Positions 1-5,933 of a DNA stretch of 19,571 nucleotides are shown here, piece by piece. Positions within the stretch are counted from its first letter, which is position 1; each line of letters starts with the position of its first letter. Origin of the DNA: JAZLFH01 sp045615705 (lineage in GTDB: Bacteria > Bacillota > Clostridia > UMGS1883); NCBI GenBank assembly GCA_045615705.1, contig JAZLFH010000058.1, positions 1-19,571 on the forward strand, in the 5' to 3' direction. The translations under genes and the position numbers were made by a program. The notes under the pieces are model-generated. The model did no database searches. It was not told the DNA's origin and saw only the letters and a list, made by a program, of their open reading frames with translations.

Positions 1-83
1 GATTTAATTTCACCAAAGCCGAAGGCTTTGATTTCATCCAAAACTTGTTTTGGATTTCACCGTGGCTTTGCCACGATTTCATT
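1..83. repeat. Array of three variable hairpins with constant ATTTCAY linkers
   Basis: Three short perfect palindromes follow one another: stems 15-20/24-29 (AAAGCC/GGCTTT), 38-44/47-53 (CCAAAAC/GTTTTGG) and 61-66/70-75 (CGTGGC/GCCACG). Each is followed by the same 7-base linker ATTTCAT or ATTTCAC (31-37, 54-60, 76-82); a related ATTTCAC lies at 7-13. Stem sequences differ completely while linker and spacing are kept (period about 22-23). The array is probably cut by the window edge. From memory, similar GATTTCAYC hairpin arrays occur between genes in gut Clostridia. No function is known to me. Confidence 0.6.
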
Positions 84-118
84 GAAACAACCCAATATCT
101 TTTTGATTCGGCTTTCAT

Positions 119-208
119 AAAAATCCTCGTTTTTTAAACGAGGATTTTTTGTAAGTAATAAGTAATAGTGAATATGGAAGAAGTATGGTAAAAATCGCAA
201 AGCGATTT
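119..208 (+). repeat. 90-bp interspersed repeat, copy 1
   Basis: It begins with a perfect hairpin (AAAAATCCTCG at 119-129 and its complement CGAGGATTTTT), continues with an AT-rich body containing GTAAGTAATAAGTAATAGTG, and ends with a second small hairpin around AAATCGC/GCGATTT (192-208). A copy at 2255-2344 is identical except for three bases in the hairpin centre, and a diverged copy lies on the other strand near 16904-16980. It looks like a small non-coding, MITE-like or REP-like element. The T-run after the first hairpin (145-150) would also terminate plus-strand transcripts. Confidence 0.8.
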
Positions 209-212
209 ATAT

Positions 213-255
213 AAAAAAGCAGTAATTGATACATTGTATCGGTTACTGCTTTTTT
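213..255. terminator. Terminator-like hairpin, usable on both strands
   Basis: AAAAAAGCAGTAA at 213-225 pairs with TTACTGCTTTTTT at 243-255, and the stem continues through two U-G pairs into GATAC/GTATC around a 3-base loop (233-235). The stem is about 20 bp. Flanking A and T runs make it a plausible terminator either way. It separates whatever lies left of the window from the promoter at 271. Confidence 0.65.
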
Positions 256-270
256 ATTACAAAATTTTTG

Positions 271-299
271 TTGCATTTATAAGTAATGTATAGTATAAT
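271..299 (+). promoter_or_regulatory. Promoter of the structured leader and AMP-binding gene
   Basis: TTGCAT (271-276), a 17-base spacer and TATAAT (294-299) match the sigma-A consensus. The expected start, near 305-307, coincides with the first base of the long P1 stem of the leader RNA. No other promoter was seen between here and the ATG at 488. Confidence 0.75.
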
Positions 300-304
300 T
301 TCAT

Positions 305-487
305 TGCCAAGCAAAATCAAATATTTTAACACAATAGTGTGTATTTTTATACCTTTTGGTAAAAATACAGGCTCTGTTTCTGCATACTGTTGTGTTAATG
401 TGGATTTTGTTTGGCGACAATTGGAGCTGAGTATTTTTCGTGCGTCAGCTTCGGTTGACGCATTTTTTAATTTATGGAGGTTTTTAA
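305..487 (+). promoter_or_regulatory. Candidate riboswitch/attenuator leader of unknown class
   Basis: Hand folding gives P1 306-318/403-415 (13 bp, one G-U), P2 326-338/386-398 (13 bp, one U-G, extendable by two pairs), and P3 341-348/361-368, extended by 351-353/358-360 around a UUUU loop. An unpaired stretch GGCUCUG (370-376) lies 3' of P3. It can pair with UGGAGCU (422-428) downstream of P1, forming a pseudoknot. AGCUGA (425-430) can instead pair with UCAGCU (445-450), an antiterminator that would break the terminator at 441-468. The ribosome binding site GGAGG (476-480) follows the terminator, so the gene needs read-through. No T-box motif or other riboswitch signature I know was recognised. 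The fold comes from reading only; no folding program or covariation was used. Confidence 0.6.
441..468 (+). terminator. Intrinsic terminator inside the leader
   Basis: The stem TGCGTCAGC (441-449) pairs with GTTGACGCA (454-462, one G-U) and is closed by a C(UUCG)G tetraloop, followed by six T (463-468). It ends 19 bases before the ATG at 488, so it must be regulated or leaky for the gene to be expressed from the promoter at 271. Its 5' arm overlaps the antiterminator partner 445-451. Confidence 0.85.
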
Positions 488-2221
488 ATGAAAAACGGAA
501 AAACAGGATATGCAAGTATTGATAAACCACAAAACACTTTGCATAGAATATCGCCTATAAGAGAAATAAATCCGAGACAAACGATATATAATCTTATTTT
601 TGATTCTAATAAGAATAATATGTTGTCACCTATGGTTGAATTTAACAACAAAAAATGGACATTTTCTGAGATAAAAGTTGAAGTTGATAGGGCTGCAAAC
701 GCTTTTAAAAATTCCGGAATAAAGTATGAAGACACCGTTTTAGTTGGAATCACAAATTCACAATATGTTTTTATTGTTTTATTAGCCCTGAATAAAATAG
801 GTGCAGTATCGAAATGGTTTGATGTTAGAGCAGGTGAAAAAGATATTGAACTCTATGCTAACAGTAGTGGGTGTAAATGTTTAATTTGTATAGAAAATAT
901 TGTAAATAGTGTTTCAAAAATAATTGATAATACTAAATTAGAACAGATAATAACAATCGATCCATATAACCGTAGAAAAGATATATCTCAAATGTATGTA
1001 AATGATATTCGTTTTATCAAATTTGAAAACTTCATTGATAGATACGGAAGTAACGATAAACTTTTATGTGTCGAATTTAATGAAAGTAAGCCATCTATAA
1101 TGGTTCAATCTAGCGGAACAACCGGAAATCCAAAGACTATCGTACATTCTGATTTGTCTTTTGGTGCATGTGCGAACAATTTGTCTTATTCTCAGTTGCC
1201 ATTTGGAGTTAATAAAGTTATTTTGGCAACTATGCCACCTTGGATAGCCTATTCTTTGTGTGATGCGGTTATAACGGCTTCTGCATTAGGATCTATGGTT
1301 TTGTATTCAGATTCAATTGATTCTAATGTGGTATTTAATAATATGGGCAAATTTTCAATGTCTTTTGCTTGTCCATACCATTATAGGTTTTTAAAAGATA
1401 ATTATTCGTTGATTTCAAAGATACATGGAGAAGAATACATCGAACCGGAATGCTTTGTTTCCGGAGGAGACAAATTCTCGGCAGAAGAGGGAGTTGCTTT
1501 TGAAAAGTGTTTTGGTATTCCGGTTTTGAATGGTTATGGAAATAATGAAATGTTTGGCGGTGTAACCGTAAATTATCCGAAAGCAAACAAGAATGGTTCA
1601 GTTGGTATACCATTTCCTAATATTATTGTTATAAGTTATGATAACGATAATAATAAAGAATTACAATATGATGAAATTGGTGAAATTTGTGTTTTGACAG
1701 AGTCTTGTTTTTTAGGTTATGAACACAACGAAGAAGAAACAAATAAAATCAAACAAATACATACTGACAATAATGTTTGGGTTCATACAGGAGATTTAGG
1801 GTCTATAGATGAAAATGGCTTTGTTACTTTATATGGTCGAATGCGTAGGGTGATTGTAAGAAAGGCATTTAAGATTTCAGCGTACATAATAGAAGAAACG
1901 ATATGTTCGCATCCGTCAGTCAAGGAATGCGTTGCTGTAGAAGTAAAAGATAACGAAGACGAACATGCACCGATGGCATTTATTGTGCTAAAAGATACAG
2001 AAACTGATGAAGAAAAAAATATAATTCAAAGTATATACAAAAAATGCAAGAAAGAATTAAAAGAATATGAGATACCAAAGCATTTTAAAATTATAGACTT
2101 TATGCCATATACACAAAACGGGAAATATGATTTCCGGTTGCTTGAAAAACAAGGCAATGAATATGTTGACGAATTAGAACTAATTAATAAATCTGGTGCT
2201 ATGAGCAAAAAAACAAACTAA
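488..2221 (+). CDS. AMP-dependent acyl/aryl-CoA synthetase-like adenylation enzyme
   Basis: This 577-residue protein belongs to the ANL superfamily (acyl-CoA synthetase, NRPS adenylation, luciferase), which activates a carboxylate with ATP as an acyl-adenylate and usually passes it to a thiol. Motifs in order: A3 P-loop SSGTTGNPKT (208-217; the usual final G is T), A5 GYGNNE (349-354), A7 HTGDLG (433-438), A8 hinge GRMRRVIVR (450-458; the usual GRxD is altered), and the A10 lysine in NGKYDFR (K546). Length suits a stand-alone CoA ligase. The substrate cannot be told. No carrier protein, thioesterase or other biosynthetic gene lies nearby. The start is fixed by GGAGG at 476-480. Expression appears controlled by the leader at 305-487. 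The gene reads as more AT-rich than the his genes and sits between two 90-bp direct repeats, so it may have been acquired. Confidence 0.88.
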   Translation: MKNGKTGYASIDKPQNTLHRISPIREINPRQTIYNLIFDSNKNNMLSPMVEFNNKKWTFSEIKVEVDRAANAFKNSGIKYEDTVLVGITNSQYVFIVLLALNKIGAVSKWFDVRAGEKDIELYANSSGCKCLICIENIVNSVSKIIDNTKLEQIITIDPYNRRKDISQMYVNDIRFIKFENFIDRYGSNDKLLCVEFNESKPSIMVQSSGTTGNPKTIVHSDLSFGACANNLSYSQLPFGVNKVILATMPPWIAYSLCDAVITASALGSMVLYSDSIDSNVVFNNMGKFSMSFACPYHYRFLKDNYSLISKIHGEEYIEPECFVSGGDKFSAEEGVAFEKCFGIPVLNGYGNNEMFGGVTVNYPKANKNGSVGIPFPNIIVISYDNDNNKELQYDEIGEICVLTESCFLGYEHNEEETNKIKQIHTDNNVWVHTGDLGSIDENGFVTLYGRMRRVIVRKAFKISAYIIEETICSHPSVKECVAVEVKDNEDEHAPMAFIVLKDTETDEEKNIIQSIYKKCKKELKEYEIPKHFKIIDFMPYTQNGKYDFRLLEKQGNEYVDELELINKSGAMSKKTN

Positions 2222-2254
2222 CCACGATTGATATCTATATTGTTCACGATTTGC

Positions 2255-2344
2255 AAAAATCCTCGTTTAAAAAACGAGGATTTTTTGTAAGTAATAAGTA
2301 ATAGTGAATATGGAAGAAGTATGGTAAAAATCGCAAAGCGATTT
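2255..2344 (+). repeat. 90-bp interspersed repeat, copy 2
   Basis: Same sequence and orientation as 119-208, 34 bases after the stop of the AMP-binding gene. Only the hairpin centre differs: AAA at 2269-2271 against TTT at 133-135, which is what flipping the hairpin loop would give. Its first hairpin (2255-2286), followed by a T-run, probably also serves as terminator of the synthetase gene. Confidence 0.85.
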
Positions 2345-2361
2345 TGTTTTTAATTGAACTG

Positions 2362-2390
2362 TTGATTTTTAAAAGGTAATGTGGCATAAT
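2362..2390 (+). promoter_or_regulatory. Candidate promoter upstream of the M16 peptidase operon
   Basis: TTGATT (2362-2367), a 17-base spacer and CATAAT (2385-2390). Transcription would start near 2397 and run into the hairpin at 2418-2453 before reaching the peptidase start at 2580. This is the best promoter match in the gap; a much weaker TTTCAT/GATAAT pair with a 19-base spacer lies at 2505-2535. Confidence 0.45.
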
Positions 2391-2417
2391 TTACTTAGAT
2401 GATACAATCTACAAAAA

Positions 2418-2453
2418 GAAAAACAAAGGCGGAAGAACCGCCCTTTGTTTTTC
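2418..2453. terminator. Terminator-like hairpin between synthetase gene and M16 gene
   Basis: GAAAAACAAAGGCGG (2418-2432) pairs with CCGCCCTTTGTTTTTC (2438-2453) with one bulged C and a 5-base loop. The A/T arms give U-runs on either strand. It could end the synthetase transcript or act as an attenuator for the promoter at 2362-2390. Confidence 0.6.
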
Positions 2454-2579
2454 GTGTTACTGTGCAAATTTACTTTTCGGTCTTAAATGCACAAAAAAAG
2501 CCTCTTTCATTTTTTCTCCGCAAGAAAGAGATAATTTACTAAAATTTTGCTGATGCGGAGCAGCGGAATGGAGATTTTT

Positions 2580-5500
2580 ATGAAGAAGAGATTATTTGCA
2601 ATTTTTATTGCCGCAATGATAATTATATCGCTGATAGTCGTGCCTGCTTATGCCGATTCGCTCAGTGTCGGAAGTAAAATAAGCGGATTTACACTTTATA
2701 AAGCGGATAAATGTATGCTGTTTGGTGCGGATACTTACTTATTTCGTCATGACAAAACAGGGGCAAAACTCTTGTATATTGCAAATGACGATGTAAACAG
2801 AATGTTTGACATCACATTCCAAACCCCCGGAGAAGATACGGGAATTTCGCATGTATTTGAGCATGCTACCTTAAACGGCTCTGAAAAATATCCGGCGAAT
2901 GTTTTCTTTAATGTTTCTTACGAAACGATAAATACATATATCAATGCGGCTACATATATGAAATACACTTCGTTTCCGCTTTCATCAATATTAGATGAAC
3001 AACTTTTAAAACTCGCCGACTATTATCTTGATGCCGTTTTTCATCCGCTCCTTTTGACGAATGAAAATATATTTAATCAGGAAGCATGGCGTTATGAGAT
3101 GAAAAATCCCGATGACGCATTAAAACTCAACGGTACGGTTTACAGCGAAATGAAAGGTGCACTTACTCCGCCCTCTCGTGCCTATTACAATGCTCTTAAA
3201 ACGCTTTATCCGGGCAGCAACACTTCTGCCATTTTCGGCGGCGACCCGGATATTATACCGACTCTTACCTATGAAGATGCTGTAAATTACCACGAAAAAT
3301 ATTACCGTCCGTCAAATTCTCTTGTTATTCTTTACGGTAAAGTGGAACTTGAAAAATATCTCGAACTTATAGACGGCTATTTTTCCGAATATACGGACGA
3401 AAAGCCTGTTATTGAAGATAAAGGATATACACCGATTTCCGGCAATATAGAAAAAACCTTTCCTATGCAGGCTGTCCAAAACACAGGCGATATTGCTTAT
3501 TATATGATTCCTTGCGACATAAAAGATAATCAGGATATTTTCGATATTAATCTGTGTTCAATGTTTTTAGATACATATTCTTCCGAACTTATGCAAAATC
3601 TTAAAGACGGTTTACCTCATGTCGGTGTTTCCGTATGGGTAGAACTTACTCAAGGGGTGAATCCGACACTTATTATTTCAGCATCAAATTTGAGAAGCGG
3701 AGAAGCCGCGGTTTTTAAACAAATTATTCAAGACTCGATGAAATCCATGTCGGAAAACGGAATAAATAAAGAAATAACCGACTCGTTTTTGGCGGCTGTT
3801 GAAAGAGATTTTTTAATGATTCCCGAAAGTTCCGGAAACAAGGGATTATCCGTTTTGGAAAATGTATTGGCTCTTTGGAGTATAAACGGGGACGAGCAAG
3901 GCTATTTTAAGTATCTTGATTATATAAAAAATCTTGACCCCGAAAAGTTGAACGAAAGATGTACAAATCTCATAAAAAAATATTTTGCAGATCCGAAGAC
4001 ATCCGTTTTAACGCTTAACATTGCGGACACTTCCCTATCCGACAAAGATGAAGCAAAACTTACGGAAAAACTCGCCGACACAAAAGCCTCAATGTCAAAG
4101 GAGCAGATAGACAAAATTGTTGAAAGTTCAAATCTGTCGCCCGATACATCAAAAAATGAGGAAGTAACAAAAAAAATAAATGTTTCAACAGTTGATGTTT
4201 TGAAAAGTGATTTGGAAAGTTATAAGCCAAAGGAATATCCGTATTCCGATACTACCGAGGACAGTGTAAGATATTTAAGTGCAGAAGTTCCGACAGACGG
4301 TATAGGTATTTGCAGTCTTTATTTTGATGTGTCTGGACTTTCGGACGAGCAACTTTTGTATCTCAATCTGTTTGACAGTTTAAGTGTAGAGTTCGGTTCG
4401 GATAAACACACACAAGCGGAGTTGTACAACAGAGTTATCAGATATTTTAACGGTTCAAGTTCTTTTTTGGCAACCGATGACGATACATTGTATGTAGTAT
4501 ATAATACCTCTGTGCTTGATAATGACCTTAAAGACATGTATGATGTGTTATATGAGTGGATTTACGAAATACAGTTTGACGATACAGACTACCTTAAATC
4601 CTTGATTGATGCATATGTGGATTCATGGGAAGCGAGTGTGCTGAGCGAAGGCACAATTATTTCCCGTGCAAAAGCACAAAAAGACAGAAAAACGGCATAT
4701 TCCGAGTATATTGGCGGACTTAACTACTATGAGTTTTTAAAGAAACTTAAAAAGAAACTTAATGAAAATCCAACCGAAGTAACGGACAATTTAAAACTCG
4801 TGCAAAATGCGTTGAAAAACAGGAATAACGCAAAATCCGTATATGCCGGAAGCAAAAATGCCAGAGAATTGAATAAGAAATACGCAAAAGAATTTTTTAG
4901 TAAACTCAATAATGAAGTGCAGATAAAACCGCAAAGAAATCTTAAAGTATCCGAAGGCAACGAAGCGATTGTTTCTAATACAGATGTAAACTATAATCTT
5001 ATCTATGCACCGTTTTCGGAACTTAATACAAATCGCGACGGCTCTCTTAATGTCATATTAAATATGATGAACGACAAGTTCTTTATGCCGTATTTAAGAA
5101 ACGAAAAGGGAGCTTACGGCGTAAGAATGGGCATTGATAATTCGGGAATATATATTTGTTCGTACCGCGACCCTCAAATTGCATCTACATTTGAATTTTA
5201 CGATAAACTTTCGTCCCTTGTTGAAAATTCAAATTTCACCCAGCAGGACATAGACGGATATATTATGTCAACATTCTCAAAGCGTGCCTCAAATAAGTGC
5301 GGCATCCTGACAGATACATTTAATATGCTTTCAAAGAAAATTTATTTTAACGACAAAGAAGACTATGACACGCTGAATGAAATATTAAATACAACACCGG
5401 ATAAGGTGAAAAAGTCGGCACAAATGTTTAAACTTCTTGCCGAAAACGGAATCAGAGGTAGCGTGGGTAAAAAAAGCAATATTATTTTAAACAAATCTTT

Positions 5501-5882
5501 TTACGATATTATCACAGAGCCGTTTAAGGAAAAAGAAACAGAGCTATATTATTGCGGTAAGAGAATACCGACAGATGTTTCCCCGTATATTGAAAATGAC
5601 ATACTGCTTGTTCCTTTAAGAGCCATATTTGAAGCCATGGGCTGTAATGTAGGCTGGGACGAAAATGAGCAAAAAATTACAATAGAAAAAAGCGGTATTA
5701 CGGTTATATTGCATATAAACTCAAACGAAATGAATAAAAACGGAGAAACAGTAATAATTGATACACCGGCACGAATTATAAACGAAAGGACAATGGTTCC
5801 CGTTAGTGCCGTATCAAAAGCCGTTTCTTGCAGTGCAGAGTGGGTTGAAGACGAAAATTATGTCATAATTACAGAGCAATGA
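2580..5882 (+). CDS. Secreted M16C-family zinc metallopeptidase with C-terminal copper-amine-oxidase-N-like domain
   Basis: This 1100-residue protein resembles the presequence-protease branch of M16 (insulinase-like), zinc enzymes that degrade peptides inside a closed chamber. A signal peptide (KK, then a hydrophobic stretch to residue 22, cleavage near AYA-DS at 24-27) sends it out of the cytoplasm. The inverted zinc motif HVFEH is at 91-95 (H91, E94, H95), with the third ligand probably E190 in YSEMKGA. The far half carries the family arginine/tyrosine region (KGAYG near 845, SYRDPQ near 862). From about residue 987 a separate domain of the copper amine oxidase N-terminal type follows, seen in Firmicutes as a wall-associated module; it should hold the enzyme at the envelope. 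ATG 2580 was chosen because GGAG at 2570-2573 precedes it and the signal peptide starts there; an in-frame TTG at 2547 would only add residues before the signal. The next gene starts 51 bases downstream. Confidence 0.9.
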   Translation: MKKRLFAIFIAAMIIISLIVVPAYADSLSVGSKISGFTLYKADKCMLFGADTYLFRHDKTGAKLLYIANDDVNRMFDITFQTPGEDTGISHVFEHATLNGSEKYPANVFFNVSYETINTYINAATYMKYTSFPLSSILDEQLLKLADYYLDAVFHPLLLTNENIFNQEAWRYEMKNPDDALKLNGTVYSEMKGALTPPSRAYYNALKTLYPGSNTSAIFGGDPDIIPTLTYEDAVNYHEKYYRPSNSLVILYGKVELEKYLELIDGYFSEYTDEKPVIEDKGYTPISGNIEKTFPMQAVQNTGDIAYYMIPCDIKDNQDIFDINLCSMFLDTYSSELMQNLKDGLPHVGVSVWVELTQGVNPTLIISASNLRSGEAAVFKQIIQDSMKSMSENGINKEITDSFLAAVERDFLMIPESSGNKGLSVLENVLALWSINGDEQGYFKYLDYIKNLDPEKLNERCTNLIKKYFADPKTSVLTLNIADTSLSDKDEAKLTEKLADTKASMSKEQIDKIVESSNLSPDTSKNEEVTKKINVSTVDVLKSDLESYKPKEYPYSDTTEDSVRYLSAEVPTDGIGICSLYFDVSGLSDEQLLYLNLFDSLSVEFGSDKHTQAELYNRVIRYFNGSSSFLATDDDTLYVVYNTSVLDNDLKDMYDVLYEWIYEIQFDDTDYLKSLIDAYVDSWEASVLSEGTIISRAKAQKDRKTAYSEYIGGLNYYEFLKKLKKKLNENPTEVTDNLKLVQNALKNRNNAKSVYAGSKNARELNKKYAKEFFSKLNNEVQIKPQRNLKVSEGNEAIVSNTDVNYNLIYAPFSELNTNRDGSLNVILNMMNDKFFMPYLRNEKGAYGVRMGIDNSGIYICSYRDPQIASTFEFYDKLSSLVENSNFTQQDIDGYIMSTFSKRASNKCGILTDTFNMLSKKIYFNDKEDYDTLNEILNTTPDKVKKSAQMFKLLAENGIRGSVGKKSNIILNKSFYDIITEPFKEKETELYYCGKRIPTDVSPYIENDILLVPLRAIFEAMGCNVGWDENEQKITIEKSGITVILHINSNEMNKNGETVIIDTPARIINERTMVPVSAVSKAVSCSAEWVEDENYVIITEQ

Positions 5883-5933
5883 TATTAAGTAACTTGCATT
5901 AATTTTATCAAAATATAAAAAGAGGGGTATGAA

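Noticed and set aside
1..83. CRISPR array
   Set aside because: The constant part is only 7 bases, the variable parts are self-complementary and 15-17 bases long, there are three units, and no cas gene is present.
305..468. Leader RNA as a T-box or 6S RNA
   Set aside because: No T-box antiterminator sequence (GGUGGNACCGCG type) is present. A 6S RNA has one long rod with a symmetrical central bubble and is usually longer, whereas here the pseudoknot and antiterminator complementarity point to cis control. A stand-alone small RNA cannot be fully excluded.
286..522. Small open frame on the plus strand over the leader
   Set aside because: It runs through the stems and terminator and overlaps the start of the synthetase gene. 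It has no ribosome binding site and no recognisable protein content.
2547..2579. TTG start at 2547 for the M16 peptidase
   Set aside because: It would add eleven polar residues before the signal peptide and has no ribosome binding site; ATG 2580 has GGAG six bases upstream.
5894..5919. Promoter between the M16 and NlpC/P60-YkuD genes (TTGCAT/TATAAA)
   Set aside because: The spacer is only 14 bases, too short for a sigma-A promoter; the genes are more likely co-transcribed.
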